The position numbers and the translations under genes are program-made. Source: Candidatus Wildermuthbacteria bacterium (lineage in GTDB: Bacteria; Patescibacteriota; Minisyncoccia; Minisyncoccales; UBA10102). From it: DNA of 6,668 bases. Shown piece by piece: positions 1 to 6,210 of this stretch. The stretch covers positions 1-6,668 of the forward strand of contig JACOVR010000049.1 of NCBI GenBank assembly GCA_016177245.1, written 5' to 3'. A model generated the notes under the pieces. That model did not search any database. It saw only the letters and a list, made by a program, of their open reading frames with translations, and had not been told where the DNA came from. Each line of letters begins with the position of its first letter. The first letter of the stretch is position 1.

Positions 1-419
1 ACCTGAATCTCCATTTCGAGTTCTGCCTGTTTTGAGGTGAGGGTCGCAATGTGAATGTCTTTGTTCACAAGCTCAAGCTGGGGAGGAAGTTCAAAATCAG
101 ATCCCTTGATCTCTTTTTCTCCTTTCACCTTTAGGGATGCGGTCTGCGGTTCTGTTGCAAAAAACTTAAAACGCATCTGCTTGATGTTGAGAAGAATTGA
201 GATCACGTCTTCCTGTACCCCTTCAATGGTGGTGAATTCGTGGGACGCATTTTTCATTTTTACCTTGGTGACGGCAGCGCCCTCAAGGGAAGAGAGCAGT
301 ACCCTCCTCAAGGCGTTCCCAAGCGTCACTCCATATCCCGGATATAATGCTTCAATCTCAAAAATTGCCTTGCTACCTTTTTTCTCTACTACTGTTGCTG
401 GCTTTGATAAAGGAATCAT
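1..419 (-). CDS. rpoA: DNA-directed RNA polymerase subunit alpha, N-terminal part (runs off the left edge)
   Basis: This is the alpha subunit of RNA polymerase, which dimerises to seed core assembly. Only the first 139 complete codons are present, because the frame is still open at base 1. The visible part belongs to the N-terminal (dimerisation/assembly) domain. Residues 26-46 carry the family hallmark, with the core VTLGNALRRVLLSSLEG, followed by HEFTTIEGVQEDVISILLNIK at about 60-80, the region that contacts beta/beta'. The C-terminal domain that binds UP elements lies outside the window. The ATG at 419-417 is chosen because MIPLSKP sits at the usual distance before the YPGYGVTLGNALRR block. 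The start follows the rpsD stop after 6 bases, with no Shine-Dalgarno-like purine tract. Its place after rpsD is the standard alpha-operon order. Identification is near certain. Confidence 0.97.
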   Translation of the reverse strand, partial: MIPLSKPATVVEKKGSKAIFEIEALYPGYGVTLGNALRRVLLSSLEGAAVTKVKMKNASHEFTTIEGVQEDVISILLNIKQMRFKFFATEPQTASLKVKGEKEIKGSDFELPPQLELVNKDIHIATLTSKQAELEMEIQ

Positions 420-425
420 AAGATA

Positions 426-950
426 TTATCGTGAGTAGAACTCAAATACGAGCGGAATATCGACGTTTAATGAAAGATCTTGAACCTGCGGAAAGCGTAT
501 AATTTTTGCGCTCCCCTGTTCCCTGTCTAACTCAATCCATGCAGGAGGGTTATATTTTTTAATACGCAGCATGGCATTTTTAAAAAGAATGTTTTGCTTT
601 GAAGAAGGATGAATAGATACCGTGTCTCCCTCTTCAACCGTATGAGAAGGGATGTCCATGATTTTTCCATTCACCACAATATGGCCATGGCCCACCATTT
701 GACGCGCCTGCGAACGCGTTTCTGCCAATCCCATTCTGAATACCGCGTTATCGAGGCGACGTTCAAGCTGTTCCATGAGAAGTTCTGACGTATCTTTCCC
801 AAGGCGGCGCCCGAGCACCTCTTTGACGTACCGCTTAAACTGGCGTTCCTTAAGATTGTATTCCCGCCTCAGCTCCTGTTTTGCCATGAGCTGCCTCGCA
901 TATTCAGAAGGAGGGCTTGTCCTTCGTTTTCGTACAACACCTTTCTGCAT
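426..950 (-). CDS. rpsD: 30S ribosomal protein uS4, N-terminally shortened form
   Basis: This is small-subunit protein uS4, a primary 16S rRNA binder involved in 30S assembly and decoding accuracy. The 174-residue product matches the family from SEYARQLMAKQELRREY (about 15-31) through RLDNAVFRMGLAETRSQARQMVGHGHIVVNGK, the S4 RNA-binding domain at about 85-117, to the usual C-terminus VDIPLVFEFYSR. Compared from memory with E. coli uS4 (206 aa), where the equivalent SDY motif is near residue 49, about 34 N-terminal residues are missing. These correspond to the segment with the RREG motif or, in many bacteria, zinc-binding cysteines. The ATG at 950-948 is four bases after the rpsK stop. Upstream in this frame there is a TAA at 968-966 and no other start, so a longer form cannot be read here. 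No Shine-Dalgarno is evident. The function is certain. Whether the short N-terminus is genuine or a start/sequence problem cannot be settled from the window. Confidence 0.96.
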   Translation of the reverse strand: MQKGVVRKRRTSPPSEYARQLMAKQELRREYNLKERQFKRYVKEVLGRRLGKDTSELLMEQLERRLDNAVFRMGLAETRSQARQMVGHGHIVVNGKIMDIPSHTVEEGDTVSIHPSSKQNILFKNAMLRIKKYNPPAWIELDREQGSAKIIRFPQVQDLSLNVDIPLVFEFYSR

Positions 951-954
951 ATGA

Positions 955-1383
955 TTACACCCGTCTTACCTTTGGGGGTTGGGGGCCATTATGGGGAATG
1001 GGGGTAACATCTCTGATTGCCTTAATCTCAATATCCTTTGCGCCAAACGACCGCAACGCAGAATCCCTTCCTGCGCCCACTCCCTTCACAAATATTTCAA
1101 CTTTTCCGATTCCTTTTTGCTGGGCAAGCTGGAACAGGGCATCGGCAACTTTGGAAGCCGCAAAGGGAGTGGATTTTTTAGTCCCCTTAAAACCAATCGC
1201 TCCTGCGCTTACTTGCGCAACAACGTTCCCCGATGCGTCGGTTAAAGACATAATGGTATTGTTATACGAAGAAAATACATAGATCCGCCCCTCTCGCATT
1301 TCTCTTGAGGGCGCAGAAACCGGAACTTCCTTCAATACTTCTCTTTCAACACCGCCTTTTTGTGCAATTCTTTTTTTACCCAT
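955..1383 (-). CDS. rpsK: 30S ribosomal protein uS11
   Basis: This is small-subunit platform protein uS11, which contacts 16S rRNA near the mRNA exit region. The product is 142 residues. A basic, poorly conserved N-terminus (about 1-30) precedes the family core: IYVFSSYNNTIMSLTDASGN at about 34-53, then GFKGTKKSTPFAA and VKGVGAGRDSALRSF. The C-terminal signature IRDVTPIPHNGPQPPKVRRV corresponds to the usual xVTPIPHNGxRPPKxRRV. The length is slightly above the common 125-130 residues because of the N-terminal tail. The ATG at 1383-1381 follows the rpsM stop by one base (TAA-T-ATG), so translational coupling by re-initiation is likely, and no Shine-Dalgarno is visible. Confidence 0.98.
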   Translation of the reverse strand: MGKKRIAQKGGVEREVLKEVPVSAPSREMREGRIYVFSSYNNTIMSLTDASGNVVAQVSAGAIGFKGTKKSTPFAASKVADALFQLAQQKGIGKVEIFVKGVGAGRDSALRSFGAKDIEIKAIRDVTPIPHNGPQPPKVRRV

Positions 1384-1384
1384 A

Positions 1385-1774
1385 TTAGGTTGGAGACGCG
1401 GGCGGCTTGCGGCCAGAACCCATTGTTTTCCGTACGTTTCCCTTTACGGTGCGCATGTTTGTTTTTGTTCGCTGGCCGCGCACCGGAAGTTTTTTCATGT
1501 GTCGAAGGCCTCGCCACGCGCCAATATCTTTTAGGCGCTTGATGTTTGCCGCAACCTCCCTGCGCAAGTCGCCTTCGACTTTATAATTTTTTTCGATTAT
1601 TTCTTTGATCCTGTTCAACTCCTCTGGCTTTAACTGGGACGCCTTCTTTTCAAAGGGAATGCCTGCCTGCGTTAAAATTTTTGAGCTCAAAGGACGGCCT
1701 ATCCCCTTTACATAGGTGAGAGAAATCCATATGTTTTTGTTATCTGGAATTGTGGTTCCTGCAATACGCGGCAT
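1385..1774 (-). CDS. rpsM: 30S ribosomal protein uS13
   Basis: This is small-subunit head protein uS13, which contacts the P-site tRNA and forms bridges to the large subunit. The 129-residue product begins MPRIAGTTIPDNK, the usual uS13 start. It carries the helix-two-turn-helix region with VKGIGRPLSSKIL (about 22-34). The conserved GDLRREVAANIKRLKDIGAWRGLRH block is followed by LPVRGQRTKTN, and the protein ends in a basic tail with KGNVRKT. A TTG codon lies three codons further upstream (1783), but the ATG at 1774-1772 gives the conserved N-terminus and is preferred. The gap after rpmJ is 13 bases and almost pure T on the coding strand, with no Shine-Dalgarno near the start. Confidence 0.98.
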   Translation of the reverse strand: MPRIAGTTIPDNKNIWISLTYVKGIGRPLSSKILTQAGIPFEKKASQLKPEELNRIKEIIEKNYKVEGDLRREVAANIKRLKDIGAWRGLRHMKKLPVRGQRTKTNMRTVKGNVRKTMGSGRKPPASPT

Positions 1775-1787
1775 ACAAAACAAAAAA

Positions 1788-1901
1788 TTATCCCTGGCGC
1801 TGCTTATGTTTTGGATTCTTGCAAATCACGTAGAGAATACGCTTTCGCTTCACCATCTTGCAATTATTGCAAAGTTTTTTCACAGACGATCGTATCTTCA
1901 T
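1788..1901 (-). CDS. rpmJ: 50S ribosomal protein bL36 (37 aa)
   Basis: This is large-subunit protein bL36, a small zinc-ribbon protein of the 23S rRNA core. Reading the minus strand from the ATG at 1901-1899 to the TAA at 1790-1788 gives 37 residues starting MKIRSSVKKLCNNCK and ending KNPKHKQRQG, the usual length and ends of the family. The zinc ligands are all present: Cys11, Cys14, Cys27 and His32 (C-x2-C-x12-C-x4-H). It is therefore the zinc-binding (C+) form. It lies between infA (gap of one base, TAA-T-ATG) and rpsM, its canonical place. There is no Shine-Dalgarno in the bases before the start. It is easily missed because it is so short. Confidence 0.97.
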   Translation of the reverse strand: MKIRSSVKKLCNNCKMVKRKRILYVICKNPKHKQRQG

Positions 1902-1902
1902 A

Positions 1903-2127
1903 TTATTTGATTCGGTAAATGATTCTTCCTTTGGTTTGATCGTAGGGACTGAACTGAACCTGAACCCGGTCTCCCGGCAGCACCCTTATTTTATGGATGG
2001 CGAGCTTCCCCGAAAGATAGGCAAGGATTTCTTGCCCGTCGTCGAGCTTAACACGAAACTTCAAACTCGGCAAGGCCTCCTGCACTTGCCCTTCCTTGAC
2101 AAGGTCTCCTCTTGCAGAATGGTTCAT
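1903..2127 (-). CDS. infA: Translation initiation factor IF-1
   Basis: IF-1 is the OB-fold factor that occupies the 30S A site during initiation and supports IF-2 and IF-3. The 74-residue product is of family length (about 72) and carries the expected blocks: EALPSLKFRVKLDDGQEILA (about 18-37), LSGK, then IRVLPGDRVQVQFSPYD and the terminal TKGRIIYRIK. The frame extends upstream to a TTG at 2190, but that would add a non-homologous tail inside the preceding gene. The ATG at 2127-2125 gives the right length and overlaps the stop of the membrane-protein gene as ATGA. The four-base overlap predicts that infA translation is coupled to that gene. A weak GGA six or seven bases before the ATG is the nearest thing to a ribosome-binding site. 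Confidence 0.97.
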   Translation of the reverse strand: MNHSARGDLVKEGQVQEALPSLKFRVKLDDGQEILAYLSGKLAIHKIRVLPGDRVQVQFSPYDQTKGRIIYRIK

Positions 2128-3332
2128 TGTGATCCAAACACTGCGTGAATGCGAATGTTCGCAGGGTCGGCGGGAATACGAGAAAGCCAAAAAGGAAACA
2201 GGGAAATCTGAAATTGGGAGATTGTCTCATCGCGAGAAAGGATGGCAAATGCAGCTGACTTCTGCTCCCCTTGGATTCTTGAGCGCAACGCATCCTCGTC
2301 TTGGTGTTGATACGAAGTTCCCTGCGCGGAAACTGAAAGAGCGAGATTCCCTTCAGAAAGTTTTTCGAGTTCGTATGTGAAGGTAATGCTTTCGTCGCGT
2401 AGGCGTTCTTCTCCTTCCAAGAAATTTTTCAGGCCATCTTGCACCACTGCTGCAAGATCATTTTCTTGAAAGACCGTTGCAGACGCCTTCACCATGCCCG
2501 CCACGCTGACCTGCTCGAGTTCCGCGCCTTCTCCCACCAACGCATCAAGGGTTGCAACCCGTGTCTCGAGAACATTTTCGTCTAACGTATAGGGCAAACT
2601 CACAAGTTGTATAATTTTTTCTCTTGCCGTGTTTTCTAGGTCTTTCTGAATCTGTGCTTTCGCCTGTTCAATATCAGATCCTGTCACGACCTTGATTTCG
2701 CTTTTTGAACCTCCAGACATGCGCTGAAAAGATTTCCCGTACACAAGCGTGTAGATGGGAGATCCTACCAGTCCCGGAAGAGAAAAGTTGGAAGGTTCAA
2801 TGTTGTATTGTTCTCCCGGTTCTGCTGCCGCAACTTTCACATCGGTAAATCCTCCCGCAGGAATCGTAACTCGTTCTGCAGAACGAAACAGCATGCTCTC
2901 CTCTGAAAGAAACCGGGTGGTGGAAACCAAAATTTGCGTTCTCGACTGATTGTTAAACACCCGGATGACGCCTTCGGATTTGGTTTCTTTGATTTTCGTT
3001 CCTGAAGCAGGGTACATGGAGGTTTTAGAAACCTCCTGACTGAGCACTTTCCCGGGAATGGTCTTATTTTCAAGATCGACTTGGGAACTGCCCGGGAGAA
3101 CCCGTATCTCTTCTTGGAGAGAAAGCGTCCGTGCGCGAGGAGAGATTGTAACGACTGCGGAGGCAAAGAAAAAATGAGCTACTCCTGCCCCAAGAAGTAA
3201 GAGCACTGCCGCGAACAGGAAAAAAACAGGGGCGCGAAAAGAAAACACCCTTCTCTTCGGTTGAGGAAGTTGGAAGCGTTCTGGCGGCGGAAGACTTTCC
3301 TGTTTTGGTGCGGGCGGAGCAATATCAATCAT
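2124..3332 (-). CDS. Single-pass membrane protein with a large extracytoplasmic region, CPR baseplate-J-like family; function unknown
   Basis: The product is 402 residues and I can assign no function. Its layout is clear: a proline-rich cytoplasmic tail (1-27), basic residues KRR (26-28), then one hydrophobic span at about 34-58 rich in Phe, Leu, Ala and Val, giving an N-in/C-out bitopic protein. Outside, about residues 60-210 are beta-rich and contain GVIRVFNNQS, TRFLSEESMLFR, VTIPAGG and PGEQYNIEPSNFSLPGLVG. From memory this block resembles the region annotated 'baseplate J-like' in many CPR membrane proteins. A charged helical stretch follows at about 218-245. The protein ends with FQISLFPFWLSRIPADPANIRI, similar to the 'PFW..KIP.DP..I' ending of such proteins. 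The ATG at 3332-3330 lies one base after the stop of the upstream ATPase gene. The frame could extend to a TTG at 3488, but only inside that gene. The pairing with an FtsA/PilM-like ATPase recalls PilM-PilN, where the ATPase binds the cytoplasmic tail of a bitopic partner; that comparison is inference. Confidence 0.8.
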   Translation of the reverse strand: MIDIAPPAPKQESLPPPERFQLPQPKRRVFSFRAPVFFLFAAVLLLLGAGVAHFFFASAVVTISPRARTLSLQEEIRVLPGSSQVDLENKTIPGKVLSQEVSKTSMYPASGTKIKETKSEGVIRVFNNQSRTQILVSTTRFLSEESMLFRSAERVTIPAGGFTDVKVAAAEPGEQYNIEPSNFSLPGLVGSPIYTLVYGKSFQRMSGGSKSEIKVVTGSDIEQAKAQIQKDLENTAREKIIQLVSLPYTLDENVLETRVATLDALVGEGAELEQVSVAGMVKASATVFQENDLAAVVQDGLKNFLEGEERLRDESITFTYELEKLSEGNLALSVSAQGTSYQHQDEDALRSRIQGEQKSAAFAILSRDETISQFQISLFPFWLSRIPADPANIRIHAVFGSQ

Positions 3333-3333
3333 T

Positions 3334-4431
3334 TTACGAAGGTTGTTGCGATAAAACATACAGCGCGAAAAGTAATGGAGTGTATTGGGGATTGGTAAGC
3401 TGGTTAAGGTTTGAAATTTCCCAGAGATCCTTGGGGCAAAGCACGGAAACGAAGTACTCTTTTTCAAACTCTTCTTTAATTTCCCCAAGCGCTGCGCCTC
3501 CCCCGAAAAGAAAAATGGTTTGGGGAAGAAATGTTTCTGACAGACGCAGCCTCTCTGTAATCATTGTAACGAACTTTTGGGTTTCGGGCAAGAAAAGGGC
3601 TCTGATGCGCCCCTGGTCTTCAAGAGAAAGCATCCCCATGCCGTACCGTTCTTTCATTGCTCGCGCGCTGTCTCTCCTCATCCCGAGTGCTTGGGTCAAT
3701 ACGTGAGTAAAAATATCTCCCCCAAACGGCAACTCCTCAACAGAAGCAAGCTGCCCGGACGCTGCAACGATCAGGTGAGTGGTCTTGTCTCCTATATCGA
3801 TGAATATCCCTTCCTTGTGCCGTGAATTCACAAACCGATAGATCCCTTCGGCCTCCGAAATAAAGAATGGCGGGGGCAGACGATGAAATCGAGGAATCGC
3901 TTCCCCGATTTGTGCATACGATTTGAAAACAAAGCTCACCAAGAGCCGAACGGATACCTCCTTGCCTCGGAACCCCAAAAGGCGGGGAACAGAATATCCG
4001 TCGATTGTCGTCTCCATGAAATGGAGATCGCGCAAAAGCAAATCCTGCCTGACTATTCCGAACTGGGAAGCAACGGTTTGCAAAAGAGAATCTTGAACAT
4101 ATGCCTTGATTGCCTTCAGGGTGAATGCATATTCCTCTTGAGAGATGGCTTCTTTCGCATGGGCGCGGGTATATGCATATTCTGTGACTCTTGTTTTCAT
4201 CACGCTTGGGGAAAAAGTCACCAACACTCGCAGCGGCGTGCCTTGCTTTTGCAGGGTCGCGCCAGATTCTCCCAGAAGCTTCCATATACGCTCAAACGGT
4301 TGATGCCAGAAGATCTCATTGAGTTCTTCCATTCCCCAAAGAACTGCGCGAACCCTGTCCCCTTCTTTTTCGCACAACGTAAATTTTAAAAACAAGTCGC
4401 CAATATCTAACGCAAAAATTGTTTCTTTCAT
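3334..4431 (-). CDS. FtsA/PilM-family actin-like ATPase
   Basis: This is a 365-residue member of the actin/Hsp70 (ASKHA) ATPase superfamily, closest by eye to FtsA and PilM. The phosphate-1 loop is FALDIGDLFLKF (about 6-17), the phosphate-2 loop is IFIDIGDKTTHLIVA (about 209-223), and the adenosine motif is IFLFGGGAALGEI (about 306-318). Between them, ETTIDGYSVPRLLGFRGKEV (about 140-159) resembles the FtsA/SHS2-type insert. PFGGDIF and the KERYG element (about 260-264) are also FtsA/PilM-like. Such proteins act at the inner face of the membrane, FtsA tethering FtsZ and PilM docking on PilN of type IV pili. There is no obvious C-terminal amphipathic membrane anchor of FtsA type: the last residues are ALYVLSQQPS. 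The ATG overlaps the alaS stop by four bases (ATGA), and the next gene, one base downstream, is a bitopic membrane protein that is a plausible partner. No ftsZ, pilN or pilO is visible, so no symbol is given. Confidence 0.85.
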   Translation of the reverse strand: MKETIFALDIGDLFLKFTLCEKEGDRVRAVLWGMEELNEIFWHQPFERIWKLLGESGATLQKQGTPLRVLVTFSPSVMKTRVTEYAYTRAHAKEAISQEEYAFTLKAIKAYVQDSLLQTVASQFGIVRQDLLLRDLHFMETTIDGYSVPRLLGFRGKEVSVRLLVSFVFKSYAQIGEAIPRFHRLPPPFFISEAEGIYRFVNSRHKEGIFIDIGDKTTHLIVAASGQLASVEELPFGGDIFTHVLTQALGMRRDSARAMKERYGMGMLSLEDQGRIRALFLPETQKFVTMITERLRLSETFLPQTIFLFGGGAALGEIKEEFEKEYFVSVLCPKDLWEISNLNQLTNPQYTPLLFALYVLSQQPS

Positions 4432-6122
4432 AGAAAAGCTGCTCGTATTCTTCGAGTGCCCGCGCTTACCCCTTCTTCTTTCATAATTTTCACGCGGCCG
4501 ATCTCGGCGGTATGGCCCACATGCGGACCCCCGCAGAATTCGCGCGAAAACACTTCCCCGGTTTTTTCGTCGACCACGGAGTACACCTTGACCCTTGAAG
4601 GATATTTTTCTTTGGGTGAATATAAAGCTCCGGTTGCTCTCGCTTCTTCAAAAGGCATCTCCCGAAATTCCACATTGAGGTCACCCTCGATTGCCCCGTT
4701 CAAAACCTGCTCAACATCGCGTATTTCGTCGGGCGTGAGCTTCCTGGGAAAAGTGAAATCAAAACGGGTGCGCTCTGCGGTGATGTCAGACCCTGCCTGA
4801 CGAACGCCGTCGCCCAGCACCTTGCGCAAAGACGCCTGCAGCAAATGCGTTGCGGTGTGCAGACGCGTAACAATTTTGAGTTCTTCCTCGTTGGCTGCCT
4901 TGAGTTCTCCCGTGTCAAGCAACAGTCCGTGTCCGCCAAACTTCCGCTCTCTTCCTGCGCGCGAGATCTCCTGATGTTTTGCGAATTCTTTTTCAAAATC
5001 ATCTCGTGTGAGCGACTGCGCCCTGGTTCCGCCAAATTCCTTCGTGACTTCAAATGGGACGCCGAAGCTTTGGTACATTTGAAAAGCAACGGGCGCAGTA
5101 ATGACATTCATTTTTTCTATTTCCTTCACCCCCTGTTCAAGCGCCTTCTGAAATTTTTCTTTCTCATTACGAAACTCCTGCAAAATCACATCTTCCTTCA
5201 ATTCCGAATATGGCATTCCGTAGAGTTGAACCACCCTCTGCAATATCGATTCCGCTTCATATCCGTACGCAATAACTCTCCTCATGAGACGGCGCAGAAT
5301 GTATCCTGCTCCCTTATTTGACGGACGCACGCCGTCTGAAATCAAAAATGCGATTGCCCTTGCATGGTCTGCGATAATCCGTTTTTTGCGCTCGTCTGCG
5401 ACATCGGAAAGCAATGAAAGCAACGGTTCGAACAAATCGGTTTGAAAAATGCTCTGTTTCGCCTGCGCGACCATTGCCAAGCGTTCCAACCCCATGCCCG
5501 TATCCACGCCCGGAGTTTTCAGGTTTTCAAGCGTGCCATCGGACCTGCAGTAGTATTCGTTAAACACAATGTTCCAAATTTCTGTGTTTGCGATATAGAT
5601 TTCGGTGGTTGGGCCGCACGGACCTTCCTTGCCGGTCGGACCCCAAAAATTATCGGCTCTGCCCGCTTTTTTTATCTCAACAAACGAATCTACGCCCTTC
5701 CATATTCGCGCAGATTCGTCGTCTGCTGGAACCTGCTCATCGCCCTCAAATACGGTAACATACTGAATAGTGAGGCCGAGCTCTTTAGTTAAAAAATCGT
5801 GCGCATATGCGATTGCCTCCTGCTTAAAATACCCACCAAAAGAAAAGTTGCCCAGCATCTCAAAAAAAGTGAGGTGCCGTTCATCTCCCACTTCGTCAAT
5901 ATCAGAAGTGCGAAAACTCTTTTGTATAGAGGCGGTGTTGAATGAACCAAAATCTTTCATCGGGTCTGCCTTGCCTACAAAATAGGGTTTAAACTGCTGC
6001 ATTCCTGCGGTCGTGAGGAGCACGGAAGGATCATCTGGAATCAAAGAAGAGGAGGGCACAACGGCATGCCCCCTCTCCTTGAAAAAGTTCAGGTACTTTT
6101 CTCGAATCTCCTTGGAGATCAT
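4428..6122 (-). CDS. alaS: Alanyl-tRNA synthetase, compact form without C-Ala
   Basis: AlaRS charges tRNA-Ala with alanine and hydrolyses mischarged Ser/Gly-tRNA. The class II catalytic domain is complete. Motif 2 and its surroundings are at about 82-100 (ERHLTFFEMLGNFSFGGYFK), NFWGPTGKEGPCGPTTEIY is at 158-176, and motif 3 GVDTGMGLERLAMV is at 205-218. The tRNA-recognition region includes ADHARAIAFLISDGVRPSNK (251-270) and GYILRRLMRR. The editing domain follows, with its zinc/catalytic residues intact: His422 and His426 (HTATH), Cys530 and His534 (CGGPH). At 564 residues it is far shorter than the roughly 875 of E. coli AlaRS. The beta-barrel that normally precedes the HxxxH motif is reduced to a linker at about 393-420, and the C-Ala domain is absent, translation ending at RRIRAAFL just after editing. 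The ATG at 6122 gives the standard MxxxEIREKYLNFF start and has no room for a leader after the promoter. Confidence 0.97.
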   Translation of the reverse strand: MISKEIREKYLNFFKERGHAVVPSSSLIPDDPSVLLTTAGMQQFKPYFVGKADPMKDFGSFNTASIQKSFRTSDIDEVGDERHLTFFEMLGNFSFGGYFKQEAIAYAHDFLTKELGLTIQYVTVFEGDEQVPADDESARIWKGVDSFVEIKKAGRADNFWGPTGKEGPCGPTTEIYIANTEIWNIVFNEYYCRSDGTLENLKTPGVDTGMGLERLAMVAQAKQSIFQTDLFEPLLSLLSDVADERKKRIIADHARAIAFLISDGVRPSNKGAGYILRRLMRRVIAYGYEAESILQRVVQLYGMPYSELKEDVILQEFRNEKEKFQKALEQGVKEIEKMNVITAPVAFQMYQSFGVPFEVTKEFGGTRAQSLTRDDFEKEFAKHQEISRAGRERKFGGHGLLLDTGELKAANEEELKIVTRLHTATHLLQASLRKVLGDGVRQAGSDITAERTRFDFTFPRKLTPDEIRDVEQVLNGAIEGDLNVEFREMPFEEARATGALYSPKEKYPSRVKVYSVVDEKTGEVFSREFCGGPHVGHTAEIGRVKIMKEEGVSAGTRRIRAAFL

Positions 6123-6128
6123 ACAGAA

Positions 6129-6157
6129 ATTCTATCAAAAAAATAAGATTACCTCAA
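6129..6157 (-). promoter_or_regulatory. Predicted sigma70-type extended -10 promoter of the alaS operon (leaderless start)
   Basis: On the minus strand a -35 box TTGAGG (6157-6152, four of six consensus bases) is followed by a 17-base spacer and a -10 box TAGAAT (6134-6129, five of six). The -10 box is preceded by TGA, which gives the extended TGn element. Only six bases (TTCTGT) separate the -10 box from the alaS ATG, so initiation at the usual distance would fall on or next to the A of the start codon and produce a leaderless mRNA. The spacer is AT-rich with a T7 run. This is the only intergenic position in the window with such a match and fits a promoter for the whole downstream gene string. 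It is a prediction from sequence alone. Confidence 0.72.
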
Positions 6158-6210
6158 GCAGAAAGACATACATCCAATTCACCGCCAACATCCTACTAAC
6201 GTCTAATTAA

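Noticed and set aside
951..1080. Hidden uS4 N-terminus recoverable by a frameshift into the upstream sequence
   Set aside because: Those bases encode the strongly conserved C-terminus of uS11, and I found no uS4-like N-terminal segment there, so a simple frameshift cannot restore it.
2128..2190. Longer N-terminus for IF-1, from a TTG at 2190
   Set aside because: IF-1 is about 72 residues in nearly all bacteria. The ATG at 2127 gives 74 with the proper N-terminal block, and the extension is inside the preceding gene.
3333..3488. Longer N-terminus for the membrane protein, from a TTG at 3488
   Set aside because: The extra 52 residues lie wholly within the conserved end of the ATPase gene and look unlike a protein terminus. 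The ATG at 3332 gives a normal cytoplasmic tail and a one-base gap.
6137..6143. T7 run on the minus strand as an intrinsic terminator of the winged-helix gene
   Set aside because: No GC-rich stem precedes it. It is better explained as the AT-rich spacer of the alaS promoter.
6135..6191. Eighteen-codon hydrophobic reading frame on the minus strand upstream of alaS (starts MLAVNWMYVF)
   Set aside because: It runs through the predicted promoter, has no ribosome-binding site and is short enough to arise by chance, its hydrophobicity following from T-rich sequence. Conservation would be needed to revive it.
55..6210. Open frames on the plus strand (for example 55-438, 917-1282, 3883-4389, 4845-5321)
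   Set aside because: All lie opposite well-identified minus-strand genes, have no recognisable protein motifs, and are the expected antisense shadows of conserved coding sequence.
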